Shown: positions 13,234 to 22,507 of the stretch, one piece after another
Layout of the letters: each line of letters begins with the position of its first letter
Position numbering within the stretch: the first letter of the stretch is position 1
Source of the DNA: Candidatus Fimenecus excrementavium
Lineage (GTDB): Bacteria; Bacillota; Clostridia; Oscillospirales; Acutalibacteraceae
Assembly (NCBI GenBank): GCA_018712805.1
Contig: DVGI01000027.1
Coordinates: 1-64,000 of the forward strand
Length of the DNA stretch: 64,000 nt
Reading direction: 5' to 3'
The notes under the pieces: model-generated
Seen by the model: the letters and a program-made list of their open reading frames with translations, nothing else
Database searches by the model: none
What the model was told of the DNA's origin: nothing
Translations under genes and position numbers: made by a program

Positions 13234-16182
13234 TTACGCAAGCGGGATTCCTATTGTCAGGATTTCGAACGGACCGTAAGGCACGGTATCGCTTTCTCCC
13301 TCGATGTCTTCGAGCATATTGAGCAGTTTCACCGCTTTCGGCAGGCGAAGCGTGCCGCGGCGGCCGTCCTGCTCGGAAAGGCGGACAACGACCATAGAGC
13401 CGTCTTCCGAAAGTTTCATTGCCTGCAAGAACAACCCTGAAAAATCATTCTGACAGGAAACGTCGGCTTTGACAATCGGAATGTTATATTCCAAAGCGAT
13501 TTTATTGACGTTTGCCTCCACAGGCGAACCGCTGTGGGGCAAAATCATATAGCAGAAGCGGTGCACGCCCATATCCGACGTCGGGTCGGGGCGAATCGTG
13601 GCGCGCAAAAGACTTAACGCCATCGTATTTTCGGAAAAGCTGACGCCGTATTTGCAGTCGTTAATAATTGCAACACCGCCGTCGGTTTCCGAAAGGTCGC
13701 ACCACTTGTGGTGGCAGACTTCAAACCGCGCCTGCTGCCACGAAGTGTTTTGGTGGGTGTCGCGTTTGATAAAGCCCGCGCCGATGTCACAAACGCCCTC
13801 ACGCGTCAAAACATTACAGCCGAACTCGACCTTGGCAAGGCGGTGTTTTTCGTGCCAATCCACAAGGTTTTCCACTTCAATCCCGCGAGACTGACGGAAC
13901 AGGCGGATTTGACGCCGCCAGCTGCTGTTGCCGACTTTTAACTCGGTTTCAAACACAGCGACTTCGTCGTTCTTCTCGGAAAGGAATAACGGCACGACGA
14001 CTTCGACCGGGTATTCCTTGTCTTTGTAATTCGGCAGAATATCCCATGCGTCGTAAACGCCCGGTTTGTCTTCGTAAATTTTCAGCTTGTTAAAATCGCC
14101 TTTGACCCATTCACGCTCTTCGCTTTTTTCGTAAAGGCTCGTAATACTGCCGTCTTTTTGGAACTCGATTTTATAATACGGCGTTTCGACCACATTTTCA
14201 AAGCTGCGGCACCAAGCTTTGGCCGTGCCTGCGCTGCGGCGGATTTCCCCGCTTGTCAGCGGCGGCAGGTTCGGAATGCACCAATACCCTTTTCTGCCGT
14301 AGCGAGTGCTGTCGCCGTGCGGATTTTCAACAAAGGTAAGCCAAGTGCGGGTGAAATTCAGAGAATTAAAATACTTCTCGCCGCTGCCGATGATTTCATT
14401 GAGCTTTTCGTCAATTTCTTCATAGTCGGCTATTGCGTCTTTATAAACCGGCGTAATGTGGCTGCCCGGCAGAATATCGTGGAACTGGTTAATCAACAGC
14501 TTTTTGTAGCAAGCGGTCAGCGTTTCACGCGGATACGGCGCGCCGGCAAGGGCACGCAACGTTGAAATGATTTCCGCTTCGCGAAGCTTATATTCAAGCT
14601 TTCGATTCCACTTTTTAATATTGGCCTTTGTGGTAAAGGTGCCGCGGTGCATTTCGAGATAAAGCTCCCCGTCCCATTTTGAAAGCCGGGGGTTGTCTTT
14701 TAAGTTCTTTTCCAAAAACGCTTCGGCGGTTGTGTGCTCGGTTTTCGGCATGATAGAGAGCTTATCAAAACGCTTCATCATCTCGAGCATTTCTTCGGTA
14801 ACCCCGCTGCCGCCGTCGCCGTAGCCGAACATCGACATGGTTTGCCCGCCGGTGTTTTTATCCTGATAGGCTTCCCAGTTTTCCTGAATCTGGCTCGGCA
14901 TATTCCAAGTGATAAAGTGCGTCGGCGGCACGCAGGCATAAACTTCGCTGCCGTCAATGCCTTTCCAGATAAAGTTGTTGTGCGGGAAACGGTTGGTGTC
15001 GTTCCAGGTAGACATTTTGTTGGAAACAAAATAATCAACGCCGCTTTTTTTAAGAATCTGCGGCAAAATCCAGCTGTTGCCGAATACATCCGGCAGCCAG
15101 CAGTTGTGAATGGTCTTACCGAATTTTTCGCGGAAATACTGCTGCCCGTAAAGGCACTGGCGAATCAGACTTTCTGCCGCCGGAATGTTGCAGTCCGGCT
15201 CGACATACATCGCGCCCACGGGTTCAAACTGCCCGTTTGCGATTTTTTCGCGAAGTTCTTCGAACACTTCGGGGTAATATTTTTCCAGCGTTTCGTAGGT
15301 GTACGCTTGCGTGTGGGTATAGTGGAATTCGGGATAACGGTCCATTAAGCGAAGCTGAATCAGCACTGTGCGGAGGTTTTTCTGCACCGCGTGAATGCGT
15401 CGCCAATAATAGGCAATATCCAAATGAGAGTGGGCAATCAGCGCCACGTCCCCGCTCCCCTTGTAATCTGTATTGGCGTAAATCACTTCGTCCACATAGC
15501 GTTTGGCTTCTGCGAGTCCCGGCAGGTCGTCGTCTTCAAAATCAATAAAATTGAGCGCGTTGTTGAGTTCCCGATTTAAGAAGGCGCGGTAATCTTCATT
15601 AAACAGCTCGCATTTTGCCACGTCGAGCAGCAATTCCAAATCATAAACCAAATCCAAAACGTCGTGGCGAATCGTGGCAAGATAAGCACCCTCAAAAATC
15701 TGACGGCACCCGCGCACAGAAAGAGATTCGGGGTTGCGCTCGTCGTCGGGTTTGGAACGGTTATAGCCCTGCATTTCAAAATGCAACTTTTCCGTGCCCG
15801 GCGCAAGATAAGGCGAAAGCAAAATGCGGTCGCGGTTCGGGTCAACGCCGCCGACATATTTCCCGTTGACTTTCACAATGATTTCCGCCGCGGTTTTTAA
15901 AGAAAACCAAAGCTCTTGCTCGCGCATATCCTCCGGAATGACAATATCCCCGCGGATAAACGCTGTGCCGTCCGGCGTAAAATACATATCGCCTTTTATA
16001 AGCGGGCGGTAATCCGCTTCGTAATAGGCATATTCCATTTCGGAAACCTGGCGCGCGTCACGAATCTGCAAGGTTTTGATTTCATATTTTTTGGCGTAAA
16101 TATGGCGTTTGAGCCATTCAAAGCGCAAATCCGTCCATTCTTCCGGGCGCATACTTCTTCGTACAACTTTGATATGTGCCAT
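13234..16182 (-). CDS. GH38 family alpha-mannosidase
   Basis: 982 residues, in the range of bacterial GH38 enzymes. After a 240-residue N-terminal beta-rich domain comes the catalytic domain with the zinc motif HSHLD (251-255), a second conserved block (GAMYVEPDCNIP, about 324-335), and the nucleophile in WLPDVFGNS (Asp365). A C-terminal beta-sandwich region follows. No signal peptide, so it acts on alpha-mannosides or mannose oligosaccharides inside the cell. It is the last gene of an operon with the phosphohexomutase and NifU-like genes; gap to the NifU-like gene 11 bases. GGAGAAACC precedes the ATG. Confidence 0.92.
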   Translation of the reverse strand: MAHIKVVRRSMRPEEWTDLRFEWLKRHIYAKKYEIKTLQIRDARQVSEMEYAYYEADYRPLIKGDMYFTPDGTAFIRGDIVIPEDMREQELWFSLKTAAEIIVKVNGKYVGGVDPNRDRILLSPYLAPGTEKLHFEMQGYNRSKPDDERNPESLSVRGCRQIFEGAYLATIRHDVLDLVYDLELLLDVAKCELFNEDYRAFLNRELNNALNFIDFEDDDLPGLAEAKRYVDEVIYANTDYKGSGDVALIAHSHLDIAYYWRRIHAVQKNLRTVLIQLRLMDRYPEFHYTHTQAYTYETLEKYYPEVFEELREKIANGQFEPVGAMYVEPDCNIPAAESLIRQCLYGQQYFREKFGKTIHNCWLPDVFGNSWILPQILKKSGVDYFVSNKMSTWNDTNRFPHNNFIWKGIDGSEVYACVPPTHFITWNMPSQIQENWEAYQDKNTGGQTMSMFGYGDGGSGVTEEMLEMMKRFDKLSIMPKTEHTTAEAFLEKNLKDNPRLSKWDGELYLEMHRGTFTTKANIKKWNRKLEYKLREAEIISTLRALAGAPYPRETLTACYKKLLINQFHDILPGSHITPVYKDAIADYEEIDEKLNEIIGSGEKYFNSLNFTRTWLTFVENPHGDSTRYGRKGYWCIPNLPPLTSGEIRRSAGTAKAWCRSFENVVETPYYKIEFQKDGSITSLYEKSEEREWVKGDFNKLKIYEDKPGVYDAWDILPNYKDKEYPVEVVVPLFLSEKNDEVAVFETELKVGNSSWRRQIRLFRQSRGIEVENLVDWHEKHRLAKVEFGCNVLTREGVCDIGAGFIKRDTHQNTSWQQARFEVCHHKWCDLSETDGGVAIINDCKYGVSFSENTMALSLLRATIRPDPTSDMGVHRFCYMILPHSGSPVEANVNKIALEYNIPIVKADVSCQNDFSGLFLQAMKLSEDGSMVVVRLSEQDGRRGTLRLPKAVKLLNMLEDIEGESDTVPYGPFEILTIGIPLA

Positions 16183-16193
16183 AGGTTTCTCCT

Positions 16194-16433
16194 TTATTTA
16201 TCCCAAAAATACGGCTTTTTACGAACCGCACAGACGTTGACGGTCATTCCGAGGTCTTTTTGCACTTCACTTTCAATCCAGCGAAGGCAGCGGTCTAAAA
16301 TTAAGCACTTTGAGCATTCGCCCTGAAACACGAGCGTAAGCTTGCCGTCGGTGTAAGCTTGGAAGCGCACTTCGCCGCCGTCGCCCTGAATCTTGGGGCG
16401 AATCACAGATTCAATATATTCTTCGAGTTTCAC
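16194..16433 (-). CDS. NifU C-terminal-domain-like small protein
   Basis: 79 residues. The layout resembles the NifU C-terminal (Nfu) domain: IRPKIQGDGGEVRF near the start, then a glycine-strand and GECSKC, where Nfu proteins have a CxxC iron-sulfur site (here Cys40 and Cys43, plus an extra Cys49). The later part is basic and lacks the usual Nfu ending, so function as an iron-sulfur carrier is only inferred. Its start overlaps the end of the phosphohexomutase gene by four bases, so it is translationally coupled to a sugar gene, an unusual pairing. Confidence 0.7.
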   Translation of the reverse strand: MKLEEYIESVIRPKIQGDGGEVRFQAYTDGKLTLVFQGECSKCLILDRCLRWIESEVQKDLGMTVNVCAVRKKPYFWDK

Positions 16434-18070
16434 GCTTCTACCACCGCCTTCATTTGTTCACGAAGCGCCGAGAGCTGCTCAGCCGCCGCTTCGTGGGATT
16501 CACCGCGCACGGAATAATACACTTTCAGCTTTGGTTCCGTGCCCGAAGGACGAACCGCAAGCCAGCTTCCGTTTCGGAACAAATATTTCAACACGTTTTC
16601 TTTCGGCAGGTCGCCGATGCCCTCTGAAAAATCCTGCACCGTTTCCACATCCGGGAAAGCGCTCGCGCCGCGGGCACGAAGCGCGTCGAGCACGGCGTTC
16701 ATTTTCTGCACGCCGTCTATTCCCTGTAAAACGAACGAATCGAGCGCGTCGAGATAGTAACCGTATTCTTTATAAATTTCTTCAAGCGCGTCCACAAGCG
16801 TTTTGCCGTTGTTTTTGTGGTAAGCGGTCATTTCACAAATGAGCATGGACGCAACCACGGCGTCTTTGTCGCGCGCGTGCGTGCCGACGAGATAGCCGTA
16901 GCTTTCTTCATAGCCCATGACAAATTCTTTTTCACCGGTTTTTTCATAGCGGTTAATCTGGTCGCCGATATATTTAAAGCCGGTCAGCGTTTCGACAATC
17001 TGTAAGCCGTATTTTCTGCCGATATTCGCGCCGAGGTCGTTGGTGACAATGGTTTTGACAAGTGTGGATTTTTCGTTGCGTGTATCCGCCTTAAAGCGAA
17101 GCACAAAATCCGCCAACAGCGCGCCGACCTGATTGCCGGTCAAAAGCACATAGTCGCCGTTGTGGCGTACGGCAATCCCCACGCGGTCACAGTCGGGGTC
17201 GGTGCCGAGCACCAAATCCGCCGCTTCGGTTTTTGCTTGTTCAATCGCGAGATTGAGCGCGTCTTTTTCTTCGGGATTGGGCGAGCGAACCGTGGAAAAG
17301 TCCCCGTCCGGAACGGCCTGTTCTTTAACGACGGAAACCGAATAATCTTTAAGAATACGGCGAACCGGAATATTGCCTGTCCCGTGCAAAGGGGTGTAGA
17401 CAATTTTTAACTTGCTCGGTTCCGTATAAAGCGCCTGCGTTTTTAGGGCGTCGAGGAAGGCGTCGAGCACCTCGTCACCCACCATTTGAATCATACCGCT
17501 TTGCAGCGCGACTTCAAAATCGAGACGCGGCACAGCGCGGTAATCCGTAATTTCCTGCACGTGGGCAATCACTTTGTCTGCAAGCGACGGCACAAGCTGA
17601 CAGCCGTTTTCGTCATAAACTTTATAGCCGTTGTATTCTTTCGGGTTGTGGCTTGCCGTAATCACAATGCCGGCAATACAGCCGAGGTGCCGCACGGCAA
17701 AGGAAAGCACCGGCGTCGGGGTGATTTTGTCAAACAGATAAACGGTAATGCCTTTTACGGCAAGGACTTCCGCCGCACATTTTGCAAAATCTTCGGAATT
17801 GTTGCGGGAATCGTAAGCAATTACCACGCTTTTTTGCGGCGTTGGAAAATCCGACAAATAATTGGCAAGGCCGAGCGTCGCACGGGAAATTGTGTAGCGG
17901 TTCATGCGGTTCGGACCCGCGCCCATAATGCCGCGCATACCGCCCGTTCCGAACGCAAGGTCTTTGTAAAATCGGTCTTCAATTTCTTTTTCATCCGTAA
18001 TTTTTAAAAGCTCCTGTTTTGTGTCGTCGTCAAACAAGAGCCATTCATTATAGCGTTCTTTATAATCCAT
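16430..18070 (-). CDS. pgcA: Phosphoglucomutase/phosphomannomutase
   Basis: 546 residues of the alpha-D-phosphohexomutase family, long PgcA type. All four functional loops are visible: phosphoserine loop TASHNPKEYNGYK (Ser140), metal loop DPDCDR (Asp291, 293, 295), sugar-specificity loop GYEESYGY, and phosphate loop RPSGTEPK near the C-terminus. It interconverts hexose 1- and 6-phosphates. Being first in an operon that ends with an alpha-mannosidase suggests a part in mannose or glucose entry to glycolysis. Promoter at 18101-18129 with an inverted repeat in its spacer. Confidence 0.93.
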   Translation of the reverse strand: MDYKERYNEWLLFDDDTKQELLKITDEKEIEDRFYKDLAFGTGGMRGIMGAGPNRMNRYTISRATLGLANYLSDFPTPQKSVVIAYDSRNNSEDFAKCAAEVLAVKGITVYLFDKITPTPVLSFAVRHLGCIAGIVITASHNPKEYNGYKVYDENGCQLVPSLADKVIAHVQEITDYRAVPRLDFEVALQSGMIQMVGDEVLDAFLDALKTQALYTEPSKLKIVYTPLHGTGNIPVRRILKDYSVSVVKEQAVPDGDFSTVRSPNPEEKDALNLAIEQAKTEAADLVLGTDPDCDRVGIAVRHNGDYVLLTGNQVGALLADFVLRFKADTRNEKSTLVKTIVTNDLGANIGRKYGLQIVETLTGFKYIGDQINRYEKTGEKEFVMGYEESYGYLVGTHARDKDAVVASMLICEMTAYHKNNGKTLVDALEEIYKEYGYYLDALDSFVLQGIDGVQKMNAVLDALRARGASAFPDVETVQDFSEGIGDLPKENVLKYLFRNGSWLAVRPSGTEPKLKVYYSVRGESHEAAAEQLSALREQMKAVVEA

Positions 18071-18100
18071 AGCACGCCTCTTTTCTGTTTTATTGGTTTT

Positions 18101-18129
18101 ATTTTACTGCAAGGCGTTTGCAAAATCAA
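18101..18129 (-). promoter_or_regulatory. Promoter of the pgcA operon with internal operator-like repeat
   Basis: Minus strand: TTGATT (18124-18129), 17 bases, TAAAAT (18101-18106). The spacer contains TGCAA-N5-TTGCA (18108-18122), which on the minus strand also reads TGCAAACG, matching the left half of a catabolite-repressor (cre) site. Placement inside the promoter fits a repressor. Confidence 0.6.
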
Positions 18130-18214
18130 CAAAAAAACAAAAATAAATTTGGTACATCCCCGCCCGCTTTTTATGGTATACTGAAAAGACAAAGTCATCT
18201 CCTTGGAGGGTATT

Positions 18215-19861
18215 ATGGAAAAATTTAAAATGCAGGTCGCCTATCAGGTCGCCAAAACTTCTTACATCACCAACCAGTTTGAAACCGAACATTTTCGTAT
18301 GGACTGCACGGCATTTAAAGACCATATCGTCTTAAAAATGCGCACGCCGGTTCCGGTTAAAATACAAAGTCTTTCGATTACCATTCCGTATGAATTTAAA
18401 GCAGACGACCGTCTGTTTTTGAACGGTTACCAATCCTGGACCGATTGCCGGGAGTATTTTCCCGACGACAAGCCCCCTTATCTCTCCCCGGTTTTCAAGC
18501 CGTTTATTATGATGAGCTCGTTCCGTTCATCCGGTGACTATACGTTTGTCGAATACGCAACCGAGCTCGGTCATTTTCACGGCTTTTCCTACGGCTATGT
18601 GCGCCGCGGCGCACAGTATGACCTGTTTGCCTCTTTAAACGAGCGCACCGGCTATACGATTTTCCGCTTTAACGCCAAGGAAAACACGATTGTGGTGGAA
18701 AAAGACTTGGACGGCATTGCGATTAACGGCGAATACACCGTTTTAGATATTGTAAACCTTCAGGGCTCTATGGACGAAGTCTTTGACAAGTGGTTTGCTC
18801 TGTTAAAGATTCCGAAAGCGACCGCGCCCGTCTATAACGGCTATACGACTTGGTACAACTATTATCCGAACATCGACGACAAAATCGTGACACAGGATTT
18901 GGAAGCGCTTTCCAAAGTGGATGCAGATATTGACATTTTCCAAATTGACGACGGCTACCAGACCAACGTCGGCGACTGGCTTTCGGTCGACGCCAAAAAA
19001 TTTCCGAGCGGCATGAAAGTGGTCGCGGATAAAATTCACAAAAAAGGTATGAAAGCCGGGCTTTGGCTCGCACCGTTCGGCGCGCAGTATGTTTCGGAAG
19101 TGGCGAAAAATCATCCTGACTGGATTATCCGCGACAAAAAAGGCCGCCCGGTTCGCTGCGGCTTAAACTGGGGCGGGTTTTACGCTTTGGACATTGAAAA
19201 CCCAGACGCGCGGGAATATATCCGCCATTTCTTCGACGTGATTTTAAACGACTGGGGCTATGACCTCGTAAAGCTTGACTTTTTGTATGCGGCGGCAATT
19301 GTGCCGAACCACAACAAGACAAGAGGTCAGCTGATGTGCGAAGCGATGGATTTCCTGCGGGAATGTGTCGGCGACAAACAAATTCTCGGCTGCGGCGTAC
19401 CGCTGTTCCCCGCGTTCGGCAAGGTGGACTACTGCCGCATCGGCGCGGACATGGGTCTTAAATGGAACGGGCAAACCTTCTCGCACCGTGAAAATGTTTC
19501 AACAGTACACACGCTTTGCAACTCCATTTTCCGCCGGGCGCTCGATGGGCGTGCATTCCGAAACGACCCGGATGTGTTCTTGCTGCGTGACAACAACATG
19601 CACTGCACCTATGAACAGCGGCAGATTATCGCCAAGGTCAACAAGCTGTTCGGCAGCGTGCTGTTTACGTCGGACAACGTCGGCGATTACAACGCGGCGC
19701 AAATGGAAACCTTGCGTGAAACTTTCCGCAAGGACGATATAAAAATCGAGAACGCAGAGTTTTTGGCTAAAAGCCGCAACATAATCAACATTGATTACAC
19801 CCAAAACGGTGAGCCGAAAAACTTCAAATTTGACCTTGTTAACGGCACAATCGTTAAATAA
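18215..19861 (+). CDS. GH36-like alpha-galactosidase family glycoside hydrolase
   Basis: 548 residues from the ATG at 18215 (TTGGAGGG ribosome binding site; the TTG inside that site is not the start). The (beta/alpha)8 barrel begins near residue 205, with FQIDDGYQ (242-249), AGLWLAPF (281-288), the nucleophile region VKLDFLYAA (Asp355) and the acid/base region CRIGADMGLKW. GH36 enzymes usually carry KWD at the nucleophile; here KLD. It is shorter than typical 700-residue GH36 proteins. No signal peptide, so intracellular. Substrate probably an alpha-galactoside but not certain. Divergent from pgcA; an extended -10 (TGGTATACT, -10 at 18177-18182) lies upstream. Confidence 0.85.
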   Translation: MEKFKMQVAYQVAKTSYITNQFETEHFRMDCTAFKDHIVLKMRTPVPVKIQSLSITIPYEFKADDRLFLNGYQSWTDCREYFPDDKPPYLSPVFKPFIMMSSFRSSGDYTFVEYATELGHFHGFSYGYVRRGAQYDLFASLNERTGYTIFRFNAKENTIVVEKDLDGIAINGEYTVLDIVNLQGSMDEVFDKWFALLKIPKATAPVYNGYTTWYNYYPNIDDKIVTQDLEALSKVDADIDIFQIDDGYQTNVGDWLSVDAKKFPSGMKVVADKIHKKGMKAGLWLAPFGAQYVSEVAKNHPDWIIRDKKGRPVRCGLNWGGFYALDIENPDAREYIRHFFDVILNDWGYDLVKLDFLYAAAIVPNHNKTRGQLMCEAMDFLRECVGDKQILGCGVPLFPAFGKVDYCRIGADMGLKWNGQTFSHRENVSTVHTLCNSIFRRALDGRAFRNDPDVFLLRDNNMHCTYEQRQIIAKVNKLFGSVLFTSDNVGDYNAAQMETLRETFRKDDIKIENAEFLAKSRNIINIDYTQNGEPKNFKFDLVNGTIVK

Positions 19862-19871
19862 GAAATTCAGA

Positions 19872-19910
19872 AAAAAACGGTACGAAAGAAAATCTTTCGT
19901 ACCGTTTTTT
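19872..19910. terminator. Bidirectional terminator after the GH36 gene
   Basis: A 13-base-pair perfect stem (ACGGTACGAAAGA at 19877-19889 with its complement at 19893-19905, loop AAA), flanked by A6 and T6, between convergent genes. Confidence 0.9.
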
Positions 19911-20217
19911 ATTCCGGCAGCCACCGGTATTTTTTCAAATCCACGCGCCCGTCGTCGCTCACTTCCACGCCCTCGGCGCGCAGCAAATCAATTTGCGCAT
20001 TTTTGCCGCCGAACGCAAACGCCGGCGACACTTCGCCGAAGCGGTTGACCACGCGATAACACTTGATGTGTTCGGGGTCGGGGTTAACGTGCAACGCGTA
20101 CCCGACAACGCGCGAAAGATGCGGGTTTCCGGCAAGAAACGCAATATCGCCGTAGGTTGCCACGCGGCCGTATGGAATTTTTCGCACAATTTCGTAAATG
20201 CGCGCAAAGGTATTCAT
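19909..20217 (-). CDS. MGMT family alkyltransferase-like protein
   Basis: 102 residues, the size of a lone DNA-binding domain of O6-alkylguanine transferases. The start is the ATG at 20217 with GGAGG upstream; a longer frame overlapping gerAC is a shadow. IPYGRVATYGDIA and the HTH region are typical. The active-site PCHRV becomes KCYRV (Cys53 kept, His changed to Tyr). Alkyltransferase-like proteins that only recognise damage have PWHR. This protein keeps the cysteine but loses the histidine that activates it, so repair activity is doubtful. Confidence 0.85.
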   Translation of the reverse strand: MNTFARIYEIVRKIPYGRVATYGDIAFLAGNPHLSRVVGYALHVNPDPEHIKCYRVVNRFGEVSPAFAFGGKNAQIDLLRAEGVEVSDDGRVDLKKYRWLPE

Positions 20218-20273
20218 TTTTTTCGCCTCCAAGATAAAGCATAGCGAAAAAGCCCCGAAAACGCAAGGAAAAG

Positions 20274-21428
20274 TTAAATATTTTCCGCACCGTTTCCGAC
20301 ATATTTCACTTCGATTTGCGTGTCGATGTTGTATTCCACGCTTGGAAGCACCGCTTTCCAGTCCTCGATATTTTCTTTGTAATAGCTTGTGTATGCTTTC
20401 AAAAAGCGTGTACCGAAGCGGTAAGGGTCTGCTTGATTGACAACAAACGACTGCTTTAAACTTTCGTCCAAAAGATTCGTAATATATTCTTTTGCGCACT
20501 TGGTCGTGCTTTGGATAAATTCCTTACTGACGCCGAACGGGTTTTCGGTTTGGTTTTCCGCAATATCCACCGTCATTTGTAATTGAATATCAAAATGAAT
20601 ATTTCCGTTTTTTACAGCCGGTTGAATTTTCACCCGGCTTTTTCGAATTTTCAAAACGGTTGTGGAATCGTATTCGGGATTTTCAACCGAGAAATAGCCG
20701 ATTTCCACTTCGTTGGTCAAAAGTTGTAAAGCGGTTATCCCCTCTTCGTTCAATTCATATTGCAGTTTATCTTTTTGAAATACGGCGACAGAGCAAAGCT
20801 CCACCTTGCTTTCGTCCTCTTTTTCTTCGCTCGCTTTTAAAACCGGCAAATAGGCATCGGCGGTGTCCGATTCCATTTTGTTAATCACCGAATAAAGCGC
20901 CTGTCCCACCACGTCGGTGCTGAATTGCTGCGCGTGCAAAATGGCTTCGATGCTGTCCGCTGTCAACACATTTTCGCCCATTTTTGCGCTGACCACGTCA
21001 TAGGCGGTTGTATCCGAAACCGCCAGCAAAACGGTTGTGCGGTTCTCAGTATCGCGGACAAAAAAGTCCAAATGCTCTAAAATCCCCTGTTCGGCGGTGT
21101 CGCGACCAAACACGACCAAACGGTTTTGAGACAAAAGCGGTTTTTTGCCGATCATCGTTGCGGCGTTAGAAATTGCGTCCGCAACGGTTTTGCCGGTCAC
21201 TTGAAAAGAAGTGACCACGTCACCGAGGCTCGCGCCGCTGTTGGGGTTGCCCGCCATTTCGGTGTTGAGCGTTTGCAAGGTGACGAGCACCGTACCGTCT
21301 TTTTGCGCGTCAATCCCGATTGCCTGCACAATCAGCCGGTTTTTTAGCTCATTTTCCGAGTTTTGACAGCCACTGAACAAAAGCACCAAAAGGCCTAACA
21401 AAGCCAATATTTTCAAAACTTTATTCAT
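20274..21428 (-). CDS. gerAC: Spore germination receptor subunit C (Ger(x)C lipoprotein)
   Basis: 384 residues from ATG 21428 (ribosome binding site AAGGAAG). Signal peptide with lipobox LFSGC (Cys21), then LIVQAIGID, the usual first strand of GerAC. The C-terminal domain includes the long helix region ending in KYVGNGAENI. It is the lipid-anchored outer subunit of a germinant receptor in the inner spore membrane. The start overlaps the end of the B subunit gene by eight bases. Last gene of a three-gene gerA-type operon. Confidence 0.92.
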   Translation of the reverse strand: MNKVLKILALLGLLVLLFSGCQNSENELKNRLIVQAIGIDAQKDGTVLVTLQTLNTEMAGNPNSGASLGDVVTSFQVTGKTVADAISNAATMIGKKPLLSQNRLVVFGRDTAEQGILEHLDFFVRDTENRTTVLLAVSDTTAYDVVSAKMGENVLTADSIEAILHAQQFSTDVVGQALYSVINKMESDTADAYLPVLKASEEKEDESKVELCSVAVFQKDKLQYELNEEGITALQLLTNEVEIGYFSVENPEYDSTTVLKIRKSRVKIQPAVKNGNIHFDIQLQMTVDIAENQTENPFGVSKEFIQSTTKCAKEYITNLLDESLKQSFVVNQADPYRFGTRFLKAYTSYYKENIEDWKAVLPSVEYNIDTQIEVKYVGNGAENI

Positions 21429-22506
21429 GCGCACGCTTCCTTTTCAAAGTTGCCGCCGTCAGCACAGCGAGCGGCAGCACCACGACAAACAGGACGAAGA
21501 AAATCAATCTTTCCAAAAGCGAAGTTCCGAAAAAGAATTCGGAAAACACGCCGCCGAACAAAATCTGGACCAAAAAGATGACGACGCCCGTAACCAAAAT
21601 ATAAATGTTTTTCCATTTCGGGACAAAGGATTTTTGTAAAAGCATCGCCTGTAAATACAAAAGAAGGCTGATTTTGATAAATGCTGTCAAAATCCAAACG
21701 CCGGTTAAAAGCACGTCAAATCGCTGGAACACGCTGAACTGCGAAAGCTCCGCCATGGCGTGAATGGGGAAAAGCTGACTGAACACAAAATCGCCGAGCC
21801 CGCCGGTCACGAAAAAGAACACCAACAACATCCAACCGCCCAAAGACGTAATAAAGGCCGTGTACATTTTACCGGGGTTGCCGCTGGCGCGCGGCATTAA
21901 AACCGAAAGGACGGCGATTTCGACCGTTCGGGTCGCGGCGTCGAGTCCCGCTTTTAAAGACGGCTGCACGCCGTCATAAAACACCGGCGAAAAATTCAAA
22001 AAATCGGTTTTATCGGCCATAGCGAACATAATAAAAATAAAGGACGCGCAGAAAACAACAAGGGAAATGCCGCTTGCCCTGCCGACGGCCTCAAGTCCCA
22101 ACGACGCGGCGTAACAGGCGGCGGCAACGCAAATGAGCACAAACAAAGAACTGCTGTTTTCGGGGAAGATAATTGTCCCGACAAACCATTCGAGTTTTCC
22201 GAGTGTGGTCAAAGCGTTAAAGGTAAAGAAAAACGCCAAACAAAGCGACGTGCCTTTGGAAAGCAGCGGCGACGCGTAATAAGCAATATCCACGAGGTCT
22301 TGGTTCGGAAAGGCTTTTCTCTGCCACACAAGCGGTAAAGAAAAAAGCAGAATAAACAAAACGGCAAACCCCACCGCCGGAAAATAGTCGGACGTGTGTT
22401 TCAGACTTTCCGCGCCGACCGGCGTATAGGTCAAAAGCGTCAAAAGCCTTGACAACAGCACAATGGAAAACAACTGCCAAATGCTGATTTTTGTACTTTT
22501 TTCCAT
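21421..22506 (-). CDS. gerAB: Spore germination receptor subunit B (GerAB, APC-like permease)
   Basis: 361 residues with ten predicted membrane helices and the GerAB start pattern KISIWQLFSIVLLSRLLTLLTY. This subunit resembles amino-acid transporters and forms the ligand-binding membrane part of the receptor. It follows the A subunit with a one-base gap and overlaps the C subunit. The germinant cannot be read from the sequence. Confidence 0.93.
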   Translation of the reverse strand: MEKSTKISIWQLFSIVLLSRLLTLLTYTPVGAESLKHTSDYFPAVGFAVLFILLFSLPLVWQRKAFPNQDLVDIAYYASPLLSKGTSLCLAFFFTFNALTTLGKLEWFVGTIIFPENSSSLFVLICVAAACYAASLGLEAVGRASGISLVVFCASFIFIMFAMADKTDFLNFSPVFYDGVQPSLKAGLDAATRTVEIAVLSVLMPRASGNPGKMYTAFITSLGGWMLLVFFFVTGGLGDFVFSQLFPIHAMAELSQFSVFQRFDVLLTGVWILTAFIKISLLLYLQAMLLQKSFVPKWKNIYILVTGVVIFLVQILFGGVFSEFFFGTSLLERLIFFVLFVVVLPLAVLTAATLKRKRAHE

Positions 22507-22507
22507 G

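Noticed and set aside
18150-18182. TTGGTA as -35 for the GH36 gene
   Set aside because: It is 22 bases from TATACT, too far; the extended -10 alone is the better reading.
20218-20499. N-terminal extension of the MGMT-like protein
   Set aside because: It lies over the end of gerAC in another frame; the ATG at 20217 has a strong ribosome binding site.
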